64,000 bases of DNA, from positions 159,468 through 223,467 of the forward strand of contig NZ_FOTM01000004.1 in assembly GCF_900114565.1 (NCBI RefSeq). Reading direction: 5' to 3'. This DNA is from Leifsonia sp. CL147 (GTDB taxonomy: Bacteria; Actinomycetota; Actinomycetes; Actinomycetales; Microbacteriaceae). A program made the translations under genes and the position numbers. Below the pieces are notes generated by a model. That model saw only the letters and a program-made list of their open reading frames with translations, was not told the DNA's origin and made no database searches. Shown piece after piece: positions 50,172 through 59,623 of the stretch (its first letter is position 1; every line of letters starts with the position of its first letter).

Positions 50172-51966
50172 TGTGCGTGGAGGCATCGAGGAGATCTCGA
50201 TCAAAGACCTGGGCGTCATCGCGGACGCATCCCTCCCACTGGGTCCCGGATTCACTGCGATCACCGGCGAGACCGGCGCGGGCAAGACCATGGTGGTGTC
50301 GGCGCTCGGCCTGCTGCTCGGCGAGCGCGCCGACACCGGAGCTGTCCGGCTCGGCAGCGCACAGGCCTGGGTGGAGGGCCGCTGGCGCGTACCGTCCGCC
50401 GGCGAGGTGGTGGCGCGCGTGCGCGACGCCGGCGGCGATGTGGATGCGATCGACAGGGAGGAGGCGGAGCTCGTTCTCAGCCGCTCAGTGTCGGCGGAGG
50501 GCCGGTCGAGGGCGGTGGTCGGCGGGCGCAGCGCACCCGTCGCCGTGCTGACGGAGCTCGGTGAGCAGCTCGTTGTGGTGCACGGGCAGTCCGACCAGCT
50601 CCGGCTGCGATCCGCGCTCGCCCAGCGTGCAGCGCTCGACCGGTTCGCGGGCCCCGAGTTCGCCGAGGCGCTCCGCGCGTACGAGCAGGTCTACTACCGG
50701 TGGCGCGACAACCGGGCCGAGCTGGACGAGCTGGTCAGCGACCAGGACCGCCGCGCCCGGGAGGCGGACGACCTGCGGGTCGCGATGGCCGAGATCGAGG
50801 CCGTCGCGCCGCAGCCCGGCGAGGACGACGAGCTCGCCGACCGCGCCGAGCGGCTCACCAATCTCGAAGACCTGCGACTCGCTGCAGCCGCGGCACGCGA
50901 ACTGCTCAGCGCCGAGGAGTCGGAAGGAGCGGACGCGCTCGCACTCCTCGACAACGCACGGCGGCAGCTCGAGCGCGTCTCGCCCCACGACGCCGCCCTG
51001 CAGCCGATGGCGGATGCGGTTGCCGAGGCCAACTACCTGATCTCCGACATCGCCGCGCAGCTGTCGACCTACCTGGCCGCTCTGGACACCGAGGGCGCCC
51101 GCGAGCTGGAGGTCGTGCAGGAGCGGCGCGCAGAACTGGCCGGCCTCACCCGCAAGTACGGTCCCACGCTCGAGGATGTCATCGGCACCCTCGAGACGGG
51201 CAGCCTGCGCCTCCTGGAGCTCGATGGCGACGCCGACCGCATCGGCGAGCTGGCGCGCGAGGTCGAGTCCGACGCGGCACTGGTGGTGGAACTGGCCGCA
51301 GGGCTCAGCGCCGCGCGCACCGCCGCCGCCGGGAGGCTGTCCGAGGCGGTCACCGCAGAGCTGGCGGCCCTCGCGATGCCCGACGCGCGCATCGTGGTGG
51401 AGGTGACGCAGCGCGACGGCGGCGATCGACCGGTCGCCGGTGCTCGGGCGGCTGGTGCGCCGGCTGCCGATTCGCATCCGCCCGACCTGGCGGCGTACGG
51501 CGCGAGCGGGCGCGACCAGGTCGCCATCCTGCTCCAGCCGCATCCCGGAACCGAGCCCCGGCCGCTCGCCAAGGGTGCCTCGGGCGGCGAGCTCTCGCGG
51601 GTCATGCTCGCGATCGAGGTCGTCATCGCGGGCACCGATCCGGTCCCGACGTTCATCTTCGACGAGGTCGATGCCGGCGTGGGCGGAGCGTCAGCGACCG
51701 AGATCGGTCGCCGGCTGGCGCGCCTCGCCGAGTCGGCGCAGGTCATCGTGGTCACCCACCTCGCGCAGGTGGCCGCCTTCGCCAACAACCATCTGACGGT
51801 CGTGAAGGGCAGCGACGGCGCGGTCACCGCCTCCAGTGTCCGCCGCCTCGACGGCGACGAGCGCATCGCCGAGATGGCGCGCCTGCTCTCCGGCCTCCCG
51901 GACTCCGAGAGCGGCCTGGCGCACGCGCGCGAGCTCGTCGAGCTGGCTTCCGCCGCTCGCCGGTGA
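50164..51966 (+). CDS. recN: DNA repair protein RecN
   Basis: 600 residues, SMC-like ATPase. Walker A ITGETGAGKTMVVSAL, coiled-coil arms (about 160-380), ABC signature KGASGGELSRVMLAI, Walker B PTFIFDEVDAGVGG and an H-loop VVTHLAQVAAFA. It holds DNA ends in double-strand break repair. No SOS box was searched beyond the overlap with nadK, so it is expressed with that operon. The stop is followed after 4 nt by array D. Confidence 0.96.
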   Translation: MTDVRGGIEEISIKDLGVIADASLPLGPGFTAITGETGAGKTMVVSALGLLLGERADTGAVRLGSAQAWVEGRWRVPSAGEVVARVRDAGGDVDAIDREEAELVLSRSVSAEGRSRAVVGGRSAPVAVLTELGEQLVVVHGQSDQLRLRSALAQRAALDRFAGPEFAEALRAYEQVYYRWRDNRAELDELVSDQDRRAREADDLRVAMAEIEAVAPQPGEDDELADRAERLTNLEDLRLAAAAARELLSAEESEGADALALLDNARRQLERVSPHDAALQPMADAVAEANYLISDIAAQLSTYLAALDTEGARELEVVQERRAELAGLTRKYGPTLEDVIGTLETGSLRLLELDGDADRIGELAREVESDAALVVELAAGLSAARTAAAGRLSEAVTAELAALAMPDARIVVEVTQRDGGDRPVAGARAAGAPAADSHPPDLAAYGASGRDQVAILLQPHPGTEPRPLAKGASGGELSRVMLAIEVVIAGTDPVPTFIFDEVDAGVGGASATEIGRRLARLAESAQVIVVTHLAQVAAFANNHLTVVKGSDGAVTASSVRRLDGDERIAEMARLLSGLPDSESGLAHARELVELASAARR

Positions 51967-51969
51967 GCT

Positions 51970-52186
51970 CACATTCGTGACGAATGCGCGCTTCTGCCGC
52001 CGGTAAGTACACATTCGTGACGAATGACCGCTTGTGTCGCCGCTGAGTGCACATTCGTGACGAATGACCGCTTCTGCCGCCGTTAAGTACACATTCGTGA
52101 CGAATGACCGCTTCTGCCGCCGGTAAGTACACATTCGTGACGAATGACCGCTTCTGCCGCCGGTAAGTGCACATTCGTGACGAATC
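51970..52186. repeat. 40-bp-period palindrome array D, six copies
   Basis: ACATTCGTGACGAATG starts at 51971 and every 40 bp through 52171 (the last ends GAATCGGG). Here the 17th base differs (A or C for T), shortening the perfect palindrome to CATTCGTGACGAATG. Spacers are variants of ACCGCTTCTGCCGCCGGTAA, unrelated to those of arrays B and C. Confidence 0.97.
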
Positions 52187-52220
52187 GGGGCGGGGCGGGC
52201 GGGGCGGGCGGGGCGGGGCG
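52187..52220 (+). repeat. G-rich tract, GGGGCGGGC repeats
   Basis: Seven runs of three to four G separated by single C, attached to the end of array D and about 58 nt upstream of the pyrG -10 box. It can form a G-quadruplex on the plus strand. Confidence 0.75.
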
Positions 52221-52277
52221 ACCGGGCCACGACGGGCACGACGTATCCCGCTGAGCGGGCGGGTCCCGCACAGGTGA

Positions 52278-52283
52278 TAAGCT
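52278..52283 (+). promoter_or_regulatory. -10 box TAAGCT for pyrG
   Basis: TAAGCT within TGATAAGCT lies 8 nt before GTG 52292; leaderless or nearly so. Confidence 0.45.
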
Positions 52284-52291
52284 GCAAGCCC

Positions 52292-54019
52292 GTGGTGGAT
52301 AATTCAGACGCGGGCTCATCGAACGGCATTACCAAGCACATTTTCGTGACAGGTGGTGTCGTTTCTTCGTTGGGGAAGGGCCTGACGGCCGCCTCTCTCG
52401 GCAATCTTCTGACGGCCCGCGGACTCCGCGTCGTCATGCAGAAGCTCGACCCGTATCTCAACGTGGACCCGGGGACGATGAACCCGTTCCAGCACGGCGA
52501 GGTCTTCGTCACCGACGACGGCGCCGAGACCGACCTCGACATCGGGCACTACGAGCGCTTCCTCGACATCAACCTGGGCCAGTCGGCCAACGTCACCACC
52601 GGGCAGATCTACTCGAACGTCATCGCCAAGGAGCGCCGCGGCGAGTACCTCGGCGACACCGTGCAGGTCATTCCGCACATCACCGACGAGATCAAGCGGC
52701 GGATGCGGCTCCAGGCGCAGCCGGGTGCGGACGGGGAGCCCGCTCCCGACGTCATCATCACCGAGATCGGCGGTACCGTCGGCGACATCGAGTCGCAGCC
52801 GTTCATCGAGTCCGCCCGGCAGGTGCGGCACGAGCTGGGGCGCAAGAACTGCTTCTTCGTGCACGTGTCGCTCGTCCCCTTCATGAACGCCTCGGGCGAG
52901 CAGAAGACCAAGCCCACGCAGCACTCGGTCGCGGCCCTCCGCTCCATCGGCATCCAGCCGGATGCGCTGGTGCTCCGCAGCGACCGCCCCGTGTCGGACA
53001 GCAACAAGCGCAAGATCGCGCTGATGTGCGACGTGGACGAGCAGGCCGTCGTGAACGCGATCGACGTTCCGAGCATCTACGACATCCCGACCATGCTGCA
53101 CGACCAGGGCCTCGACGCGTACATCATCGACCAGCTGGGGCTGGATGAGGCCGGCGACGTCGAGTGGGACGGCTGGGCCCGGCTGCTGGAGGCTGTGCAC
53201 GACCCGAAGCACGAGGTCACCATCGGCCTGGTCGGCAAGTACATCGACCTGCCGGACGCCTACCTCTCGGTCACGGAGGCGCTTCGCGCCGGTGGATTCG
53301 CGCACCGCACGAAGGTGACGCTGAAGTGGATCCCCTCCGACGCCTGCCAGACGCCCGAGGGCGCCGCGTCGCAGCTGAGCGAGGTCGACGGCGTCTGCGT
53401 GCCCGGCGGGTTCGGCGTCCGGGGCATCGAGGGCAAGGTCGGCGCGCTGCGCTTCGCTCGCGAGAACGGCATCCCGGTGCTCGGCCTGTGCCTGGGGCTG
53501 CAGTGCATGGTCATCGAGTACGCCCGAAACGAGGCCGGTCTCGCCGGAGCGTCCTCGTCCGAGTTCGACCCGGAGACCGAGTTCCCGGTGATCGCCACGA
53601 TGGCCGAGCAGGTCGACATCATCGCCGGCGGCGACCTGGGCGGCACCATGCGCCTCGGCCTCTACCCGGCCACGCTCGCCGACGGCTCCCTCGTCTCCGA
53701 GCTGTACGGCGCCGCCGAGGCGTCCGAGCGGCACCGCCACCGCTACGAGGTCAACAACAACTTCCGCGAGCAGATCGCGGACGCCGGCCTGTGGTTCTCC
53801 GGCACTTCGCCCGACGGCCACCTGGTGGAGTATGTGGAGCTGCCGCGCGATGTGCACCCGTTCTACGTCGGCACCCAGGCGCATCCCGAGCTCCGGTCGC
53901 GCCCGAACCGCGCGCATCCCCTGTTCGCCGGCCTCGTCGGGGCGGCGCTCGAGCGGCAGAAGGCCAGCCTGCTGTTCGAGGTGGCCGAGGCGGACGCCGA
54001 GATGGCCACGGAAGCCTGA
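52292..54019 (+). CDS. pyrG: CTP synthase
   Basis: 575 residues. Synthase half: [51 protein letters not shown] in the usual order, and [14 protein letters not shown]. Glutaminase half (from about 310): VPGGFGVRG, nucleophile Cys in [17 protein letters not shown], His/Glu in AHPELRSRP. It makes CTP from UTP and glutamine. GTG 52292 is preferred over 52274 because the -10 box lies between them. Stop overlaps the NUDIX ATG. Confidence 0.96.
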   Translation: MVDNSDAGSSNGITKHIFVTGGVVSSLGKGLTAASLGNLLTARGLRVVMQKLDPYLNVDPGTMNPFQHGEVFVTDDGAETDLDIGHYERFLDINLGQSANVTTGQIYSNVIAKERRGEYLGDTVQVIPHITDEIKRRMRLQAQPGADGEPAPDVIITEIGGTVGDIESQPFIESARQVRHELGRKNCFFVHVSLVPFMNASGEQKTKPTQHSVAALRSIGIQPDALVLRSDRPVSDSNKRKIALMCDVDEQAVVNAIDVPSIYDIPTMLHDQGLDAYIIDQLGLDEAGDVEWDGWARLLEAVHDPKHEVTIGLVGKYIDLPDAYLSVTEALRAGGFAHRTKVTLKWIPSDACQTPEGAASQLSEVDGVCVPGGFGVRGIEGKVGALRFARENGIPVLGLCLGLQCMVIEYARNEAGLAGASSSEFDPETEFPVIATMAEQVDIIAGGDLGGTMRLGLYPATLADGSLVSELYGAAEASERHRHRYEVNNNFREQIADAGLWFSGTSPDGHLVEYVELPRDVHPFYVGTQAHPELRSRPNRAHPLFAGLVGAALERQKASLLFEVAEADAEMATEA

Positions 54020-54660
54020 TGACCGACGAGCAGACGACCACCCAGCTGAACGACCAGCCGTTCCGGCCGGAGGTCGTCTCGTCCGAGACGGCGTTCCACG
54101 GCAAGATCTGGGACGTGCGCCGTGAGGTCTTCCGCTACAACGGCGACGAGATCACCCGCGAGTACGTCGATCACACCGGCGCTGTGGCCGTCCTGGCACT
54201 GGACGACGACGGCCGGGTGCTGCTCATCCGGCAGTACCGTCACCCCGTCCGCCATCGCGACTGGGAGATCCCGGCGGGGCTTCTGGACCAGCACGGCGAG
54301 CGGCCGCTCCTCGCGGCCCAGCGCGAACTGAGCGAGGAAGCGGACCTCGAGGCGGAGCAGTGGAACGTCCTCGCCGACGTCTTCACGAGCCCCGGCGGAA
54401 ACGACGAGGCCATCCGCATCTACCTGGCGCGCGGCATCCGCTCCACCGGGTCCGCCTTCGCCCGCGAGGCCGAGGAGGCGGACATCGAGGTGCGGTGGGT
54501 CCCTCTCGACGAGGCAGTGGATGCTGTGCTGCAGCGCCGCGTCCACAACGCGCCGCTGATCATCGCGCTGCTGGCGGCCCGGGCGGCGCGCGACCAGGGC
54601 TGGAGCACGCTCGGAGCGGCCGACGAGCCGTGGCCGAGCCACCCCAAGCTGTCCCGATGA
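54019..54660 (+). CDS. NUDIX hydrolase, ADP-ribose pyrophosphatase type
   Basis: 213 residues. NUDIX box [24 protein letters not shown] (residues about 92-115) with the REL-EE core intact but Gly replaced by Asp near the end, as in actinobacterial ADP-ribose pyrophosphatases; IRQYRHPV and EIPAG precede it. Likely cleaves ADP-ribose or related nucleotides. Coupled to pyrG (TGATG) and xerD (ATGA). Confidence 0.9.
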   Translation: MTDEQTTTQLNDQPFRPEVVSSETAFHGKIWDVRREVFRYNGDEITREYVDHTGAVAVLALDDDGRVLLIRQYRHPVRHRDWEIPAGLLDQHGERPLLAAQRELSEEADLEAEQWNVLADVFTSPGGNDEAIRIYLARGIRSTGSAFAREAEEADIEVRWVPLDEAVDAVLQRRVHNAPLIIALLAARAARDQGWSTLGAADEPWPSHPKLSR

Positions 54661-55574
54661 CCGGTGCCGCCGGTGTGGCCGCCGACGTGGATGCGTTCCT
54701 CCGGCACGTGGCCATCGAGCGCGGACTCTCGGCGAACACGGTGGCTGCGTACCGGCGCGACCTGGCCGTCTACGGTGCCTGGCTGGCGGAGCAGGGGATC
54801 GGCGACCTCCGCTCGGTGACGCCGGTCACCCTCTCGGCTTTCGCGGTGAACCTCGGAACGCGTGAGGAGTCGCCGCTGACCGCATCCTCCCTCGCCCGGA
54901 TGCTGTCCACCGTGCGCGGGTTCCACCGCTTCCTGCTCGAGGAGGGCCGCGTGGAGGTGGATGCCGCCCGCGACCTGCGCCCGCCCAAGCTGCCCAGCCG
55001 CCTGCCGAAGGCCATCACGGTCGATCAGGTGGCCGCGCTGCTCGCCGCGACGGACGGCGACGAGGTGGCGGCGCTGCGGGACAAGGCGCTGCTGGAGCTG
55101 ATGTACGCGACGGGAGCCCGGGTCAGCGAGGCGGTCGGACTGAACGTCGACGACGTGATCGACGTGGAGGTTGTCCGGCTCACCGGCAAGGGCGGCAAGC
55201 AGCGGCTGGTCCCGCTGGGCAGCTATGCGCGGGAGGCTGTGTCGGCGTACCTGGTGCGCGCCCGGCCGGTGCTGTCGGCCCGCGGGCGCTCGACTCCCGC
55301 GCTGTTCCTCGGGATGCGCGGCGCGCGGCTGGGCCGGCAGAACGTCTGGCTGATCATCCGTGCGGCAGCGGAACGGGCGAAGCTCGGCATCGAGATCTCG
55401 CCGCACACGCTGCGGCACTCCTTCGCCACGCACCTGCTGGCCGGGGGAGCGGATGTCCGGGTCGTGCAGGAGCTCCTGGGACACTCCTCGGTCGCCACGA
55501 CGCAGATCTACACGCTGGTGACGGCGGACACTCTGCGCGACGTGTACACCTCGGCGCACCCGCGGGCGCGCTGA
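54657..55574 (+). CDS. xerD: Site-specific tyrosine recombinase XerD
   Basis: 305 residues. N-terminal SAM-like core-binding domain (about 1-105) and catalytic domain with Arg in [11 protein letters not shown], Lys in [29 protein letters not shown] and Tyr in QIYTLV. Resolves chromosome dimers at dif with XerC. It lies in a housekeeping operon, so it is not a phage integrase. No dif site was recognised in this window. Confidence 0.95.
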   Translation: MTGAAGVAADVDAFLRHVAIERGLSANTVAAYRRDLAVYGAWLAEQGIGDLRSVTPVTLSAFAVNLGTREESPLTASSLARMLSTVRGFHRFLLEEGRVEVDAARDLRPPKLPSRLPKAITVDQVAALLAATDGDEVAALRDKALLELMYATGARVSEAVGLNVDDVIDVEVVRLTGKGGKQRLVPLGSYAREAVSAYLVRARPVLSARGRSTPALFLGMRGARLGRQNVWLIIRAAAERAKLGIEISPHTLRHSFATHLLAGGADVRVVQELLGHSSVATTQIYTLVTADTLRDVYTSAHPRAR

Positions 55575-55599
55575 CCCATCCATGTGAGAGGACACGCCG

Positions 55600-55657
55600 T
55601 CGCGCCCGCGTGCCGGAAAGCGTGTTGCGGACGGCGTGTCGCGGATGGCGTGTCGCG
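55600..55657. repeat. Short repeats of GGCGTGTCGCG
   Basis: GGACGGCGTGTCGCG and GATGGCGTGTCGCG in tandem with two weaker copies, filling the gap between convergent xerD and the GNAT gene. No evident hairpin. Confidence 0.5.
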
Positions 55658-56281
55658 TCAGCCCGCTGCGGCGGGAGCCTCGCGGTGGCGGCGCCGCGGT
55701 GCGCGCCGGCGCATCCACACCAGCACCTTCCGGCCGTCGCCGGAGACGCGGCGGGTCGTCGTGAAGCCGAGTTTGGCCAGCACGCCGAACGACGGCGCGT
55801 TCCAGGTCTCGACCGTCGCCCAGACAACCGGGAAGCCGGCCTCGAAGGCCGCTTCCGCCACGACCCCCGCCGCCTCGGTGGCGTAGCCGTTGCCCACGTG
55901 CGCCCGCAGCAGTTCGTAGGCCAGCTCGGGCTGGGCGGCGCTGGCCCGGCCGACGATCAGGCCGCAGTAGCCGGCCGCCTCGCCCGTCTCGGCCAGCTCG
56001 ACCGTGTACAGGCCGAAGCCCACCTCATCGAAGCGGCGGCGCTGCTCGTCGAGACGCAGCTGCTCGTCGTCCAGCCGTACCTGCTCGTCGTCGAGCTCCA
56101 CCTGCTCGTCGTCGAGCTCCACCTGCTCGTCGTCGAGCTCCACCTGCTGGTCGTCGTGAGCCCGCGGCGCGGACTCCGGGGGATGCTCGGCGAGAAGGGC
56201 GAGGTTCCACGCGGCGTCGCGTCCGTCCCGCGGCCGCAGCCGCAGGCGCGGGGTCTCGAGGGTGGACGGCATCGGCTGCAC
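55658..56281 (-). CDS. GNAT acetyltransferase with heptad-repeat insertion
   Basis: 207 residues of the RimJ/RimL-like GNAT type: ETPRLRLRPRDGRDA at the N-terminus, YELLRAHVGNGYATEAAGVVAEAAF as acetyl-CoA region, and TWNAPSFGVLAKLGF at the end. In the helix before the first core strands, about residues 45-78, is a run of near-identical ELDDEQV heptads encoded by 21-bp DNA repeats. GTG 56281 lies 6 nt after TACGCT; ATG 56272 is an alternative. Confidence 0.8.
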   Translation of the reverse strand: MQPMPSTLETPRLRLRPRDGRDAAWNLALLAEHPPESAPRAHDDQQVELDDEQVELDDEQVELDDEQVRLDDEQLRLDEQRRRFDEVGFGLYTVELAETGEAAGYCGLIVGRASAAQPELAYELLRAHVGNGYATEAAGVVAEAAFEAGFPVVWATVETWNAPSFGVLAKLGFTTTRRVSGDGRKVLVWMRRRAPRRRHREAPAAAG

Positions 56282-56287
56282 GTCGCC

Positions 56288-56293
56288 AGCGTA
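56288..56293 (-). promoter_or_regulatory. -10 box TACGCT for the GNAT gene
   Basis: TACGCT on the minus strand lies 6 nt before GTG 56281; leaderless. Confidence 0.4.
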
Positions 56294-56337
56294 CCGAACC
56301 GCCGCGCCCACGCCCCGCAAGCGGGGCACGGCCCGGT

Positions 56338-56343
56338 TAGACT
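56338..56343 (+). promoter_or_regulatory. -10 box TAGACT for the parA operon
   Basis: TAGACT lies 5 nt before ATG 56349 of a 13-codon ORF and 44 nt before parA. A CCCCGC-AAG-GCGGGG hairpin lies just upstream. Confidence 0.45.
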
Positions 56344-56348
56344 TCCCC

Positions 56349-56390
56349 ATGGAAGACCGGCCACGAGAGGGACGAGGAACACCCAGGTGA
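56349..56390 (+). CDS. 13-codon upstream ORF coupled to parA
   Basis: Encodes MEDRPREGRGTPR. Its ATG is at the presumed transcript start and its TGA overlaps the parA GTG (GTGA), so ribosomes leaving it can restart on parA. Four of 13 residues are Arg. May set the translation level of parA; it could also be chance. Confidence 0.4.
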   Translation: MEDRPREGRGTPR

Positions 56391-57286
56391 CGCGCAACGA
56401 CGAGGTCGAGACCCAGCTGCCTGGCATGGATGACGCATCCATCGCCACCAAGCTCGGCCCCACCGGTCGTCCGCTGCGCGCGTTCCCCGCGCCGGCTCCG
56501 CTCAAGCAGCACGGCCCGGCCAAGATCATCGCCCTCTGCAACCAGAAGGGCGGCGTCGGCAAGACGACGACGAGCATCAACCTCGGCGCGACTCTCGCCG
56601 ACTACGGCCGCCGCGTGCTGGCCGTCGACTTCGACCCGCAGGGCGCGCTGTCCGCGGGCCTCGGCGCCCACACGCACGATGCGACGACCATTTACGACCT
56701 GCTCCTCAACCGCAACGCGGATGTGGCGGGCGCCATCCAGACGACGTCCGTCCCGGGCCTGGACATCATCCCGGCCAACATCGACCTGTCCGCGGCCGAG
56801 GTGCACCTCGTGAACGAGGTCGCGCGCGAGCAGATCCTGGCCGGCGTGCTCCGCAAGGTGGCCGCCGACTACGACGTGATCCTGATCGACTGCCAGCCAT
56901 CCCTCGGCATTCTGACCGTCAACGCGCTGACCGCCAGCCACGGCGTCCTCATCCCGCTGGAGTGCGAGTACTTCGCGCTGCGCGGCGTCGCCCTGCTGAT
57001 CGAGACGATCGACAAGGTGCGCGAGCGGCTCAACCCGGCGATCGAGCTGGATGGCATCCTCGCCACCATGTACGACTCGCGTACCCTGCACTCCCGCGAG
57101 GTGCTGGAGCGGGTGGTCGACGCGTTCGGCGACCGCGTGCTCGAGACTGTGATCTCGCGGACGGTGAAGTTCCCGGACGCCTCCGTCGCCGCCGCTCCGA
57201 TCACGCAGTTCGCGCCGGAGCACCAGGCCGCGGAGGCGTACCGCCAGCTCGCGCGGGAACTGGTGTTCCGTGGCGCCGTCGCCTGA
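56387..57286 (+). CDS. ParA/Soj-family ATPase
   Basis: 299 residues. An N-terminal tail of about 40 residues, then deviant Walker A CNQKGGVGKTTTSINLG, the switch region VDFDPQGALSAGLG, and IDCQPSLGILTVNAL. It belongs to the ParA-like gene that precedes scpA in actinobacteria, separate from the oriC parAB pair; no parB is present. Presumably acts in chromosome segregation with ScpA/ScpB. Overlaps scpA by 17 nt. Confidence 0.9.
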   Translation: MTRNDEVETQLPGMDDASIATKLGPTGRPLRAFPAPAPLKQHGPAKIIALCNQKGGVGKTTTSINLGATLADYGRRVLAVDFDPQGALSAGLGAHTHDATTIYDLLLNRNADVAGAIQTTSVPGLDIIPANIDLSAAEVHLVNEVAREQILAGVLRKVAADYDVILIDCQPSLGILTVNALTASHGVLIPLECEYFALRGVALLIETIDKVRERLNPAIELDGILATMYDSRTLHSREVLERVVDAFGDRVLETVISRTVKFPDASVAAAPITQFAPEHQAAEAYRQLARELVFRGAVA

Positions 57287-58160
57287 CCTCACGGAGCCGG
57301 AGCGCAGTACCGAGTCGGGCGAGTCGGTCGAAGCCGTCGAGCCGGTCGAACCCGTCGAGTCCGTCGAGGCCGAGCAGGCGCCGGGCTTCCGTGTCTCCCT
57401 GGGCGACTTCGAAGGCCCGTTCGACCTCCTCCTGTCGCTGATCGCCAAGCATGAGCTGGACATCACCGAGATCTCGCTGAGTCGCGTCACCGACGAGTTC
57501 ATCGCCTACCTCCGGCGCCTCGACACGGACGAGAGCCTCGACGAGGCGAGCGAGTTCCTCCTCGTCGCGGCGACGCTGCTCGACCTCAAAGTCGCCGGGC
57601 TCCTGCCCCAGGGCGAGCTGGTGGATGCGGAGGACGTGGCCCTGCTCGAGGCCCGCGACCTGCTGTTCGCCCGGCTGCTTCAGTACCGGGCCTTCAAGGA
57701 GGCGTCCGGCTGGTTCGCCGACCGGCTGGAGGCGGAGGGCCGCCGGCACGCCCGTCTGGTGCGGCTGGAGGACAAGTTCCGTCAGCGCACGCCGGAACTC
57801 GTCTGGACGCTGAGCCTCGACGACTTCGCCGCTCTCGCCACGCTGGCGATGACGCCGCGGGAGGTCCCCGTCGTCGGGCTCGACCACCTGCACGCTCCGC
57901 TGGTGAGCATCCGGGAGCAAGCGGCCGTCGTCGTGGGGATGCTGCGGCACGGCGAGCCGATCAGCTTCCGCCAGCTGGTGGCCGGCGCCGAGCAGAAGGG
58001 CGTCGTGGTGGCCCGGTTCCTCGCGGTGCTCGAGCTGTACCGCCGCGCCGCGCTGGCGTTCGAACAGTTGGAGCCGCTCGGCGAGCTGACGTTGCGGTGG
58101 ACGGCGGAGCACTGGTCCGAAGAGAATCTGTCGAATCTGGGAGCCGACTATGACGGTTGA
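57270..58160 (+). CDS. scpA: Segregation and condensation protein A
   Basis: 296 residues. Kleisin of the SMC complex: VSLGDFEGPFDLLLSLIAKHELDITEISLSRVTDEFI is the conserved N-terminal helical domain, and the C-terminal winged helix ends at ELTLRWTAEHWS. The first 40 residues are Glu/Val/Pro repeats (EAVEPVEPVESVEAE). GTG start inside parA. Overlaps scpB by 11 nt. Confidence 0.94.
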   Translation: MAPSPDLTEPERSTESGESVEAVEPVEPVESVEAEQAPGFRVSLGDFEGPFDLLLSLIAKHELDITEISLSRVTDEFIAYLRRLDTDESLDEASEFLLVAATLLDLKVAGLLPQGELVDAEDVALLEARDLLFARLLQYRAFKEASGWFADRLEAEGRRHARLVRLEDKFRQRTPELVWTLSLDDFAALATLAMTPREVPVVGLDHLHAPLVSIREQAAVVVGMLRHGEPISFRQLVAGAEQKGVVVARFLAVLELYRRAALAFEQLEPLGELTLRWTAEHWSEENLSNLGADYDG

Positions 58161-58854
58161 GAACACGGCCGAAGCGCCCGATGTGGCCGACGTGCCCGAC
58201 CTGGCCGAGGCGACCGGAGCGACCGGCGCGACCGGCGCGACCGGCTTCGCCGAAGGCGCCGAGGCGACCGACACCACCGAGGTGCCGGCCCCGGTCGAGG
58301 ACGCCCAGATCGAGCGCGCGCTCGAGGCGATCCTCATGGTGGCCGACGAGCCAATGAGCCTGATCACCCTGGCGACGGCGGTCGGCGCGCCGGTGAAGCG
58401 CGTGCGCGCGGCGGTCGCCGCGCTCGTGGCCGACTTCGACGGCGAGGACGGCGGAGTGCGCCGCGGCTTCGAGCTGCGCGAGGTCGGCAGTGGATGGCGG
58501 ATCTATGTCCGCGAGGAGTTCGACCCGGTCGTCTCCGGCTACGTGCTGCAGCAGAATCCGACGAAGCTGTCGCAGGCGGCGCTCGAAACGCTGGCCGTGA
58601 TCGCCTACAAGCAGCCGATCAGCCGCGGCGCGATCGCCTCCATCCGCGCGGTCAACGTGGATTCGGTGGTGCGCACGCTGCTCGGCCGCGGGCTCATCAC
58701 CGAGCTGTTCACCGACAGCGAGACCGGTGCCATCAACTACGGCACGACGGACCTGCTGCTCAGCCAGCTGGGCATCAACTCCGTCGACGAGCTGCCGAAG
58801 ATCTCACCGCTGCTGGCGGACGGCGCAGAAGGGTTCGAGGGCGATGTCCGCTGA
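58150..58854 (+). CDS. scpB: Segregation and condensation protein B
   Basis: 234 residues. Two winged-helix domains: IERALEAILMVADEPMSLITLA and LSQAALETLAVIAYKQPISRGAIASIRAVNVDSVV. Homodimer that binds ScpA. The N-terminus is an acidic Thr/Ala tail containing four GAT repeats. Overlaps rluB by 11 nt. Confidence 0.95.
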   Translation: MTVENTAEAPDVADVPDLAEATGATGATGATGFAEGAEATDTTEVPAPVEDAQIERALEAILMVADEPMSLITLATAVGAPVKRVRAAVAALVADFDGEDGGVRRGFELREVGSGWRIYVREEFDPVVSGYVLQQNPTKLSQAALETLAVIAYKQPISRGAIASIRAVNVDSVVRTLLGRGLITELFTDSETGAINYGTTDLLLSQLGINSVDELPKISPLLADGAEGFEGDVR

Positions 58855-59599
58855 GCCGGGTTCCGAAGGCGAGCGCCTCCAGAAGGTCATGGCGGCCGCG
58901 GGGGTGGCGTCGCGGCGGGTGTCGGAGGACCTCATCGTCGCGGGCCGCGTCACGGTCAACGGAGTGGTCGTCCGCGAGCTCGGGACCCGGGTCGACCCGT
59001 TGACCGACAAGGTCGCCGTCGATGGAACCGCCGTCCAGCTGGACACGTCCCGCCGCTACGTGATGCTGAACAAACCCGTCGGAGTGGTGAGCTCGATGCG
59101 CGACGAGCAGGGACGACCGGACCTGTCGCGCTTCACCGCCGACTATCCGGAGCGGCTCTTCAACGTCGGCCGGCTGGATGCGGAGACCTCCGGGCTGCTC
59201 ATCCTCACCAACGACGGGGAGCTCGCGCACGTGCTCGCGCATCCCTCGTTCGGCGTGACGAAGACCTACATCGCACGCGTGCGCGGGGTCGTCACCCCGC
59301 AGACGATCGGGCGCCTGACCAAGGGCGTCGAGCTGGATGACGGCCCGATCGCCGCGGACAGGGCCAAGCTGCTGCAGTCGAACCCGCGCGGGGACGACTC
59401 GCTCGTCGAGATCACGTTGCACTCCGGTCGCAACCGGATCGTGCGGCGGATGCTCGCCGAGGTCGGGCATCCCGTCATCGAGCTGGTGCGCCGGCAGTTC
59501 GGGCCGCTGCACCTCGGGACGCTCAAGTCCGGGCACATGCGCGACCTGACGAAGGCGGAGCTCGGGCAGCTGCTGACCATCTCGCGCGAGGACCGCTGA
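58844..59599 (+). CDS. rluB: 23S rRNA pseudouridine synthase B
   Basis: 251 residues. N-terminal S4 domain (ERLQKVMAAAGVASRRVSEDLI) and catalytic domain with Asp in VGRLDAETSGLLILTNDGELA, KTYIARVRG and HSGRNRIVRRMLAEVGHPV. RsuA/RluB/RluE/RluF family; RluB is the usual identity in the scpB neighbourhood. ATG overlaps scpB. Confidence 0.92.
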   Translation: MSAEPGSEGERLQKVMAAAGVASRRVSEDLIVAGRVTVNGVVVRELGTRVDPLTDKVAVDGTAVQLDTSRRYVMLNKPVGVVSSMRDEQGRPDLSRFTADYPERLFNVGRLDAETSGLLILTNDGELAHVLAHPSFGVTKTYIARVRGVVTPQTIGRLTKGVELDDGPIAADRAKLLQSNPRGDDSLVEITLHSGRNRIVRRMLAEVGHPVIELVRRQFGPLHLGTLKSGHMRDLTKAELGQLLTISREDR

Positions 59600-59623
59600 T
59601 CCTCCTCTCCTCCGCGCTCGGTC

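Larger units (their letters stand above)
51967..52291. other. 325-nt intergenic region between recN and pyrG
   Basis: It consists almost wholly of array D, a G-rich tract and the pyrG promoter. No ORF is credible in any frame. Confidence 0.85.

Noticed and set aside
54657-55574. Integrase of a mobile element
   Set aside because: Length, motifs and position in the pyrG-NUDIX-parA region identify housekeeping XerD; no attachment sites or phage genes follow.
56387-57286. oriC-proximal parAB locus
   Set aside because: No parB, no parS-like TGTTTCACGTGAAACA, no rpmH, rnpA or gidB nearby; scpA and scpB follow instead.
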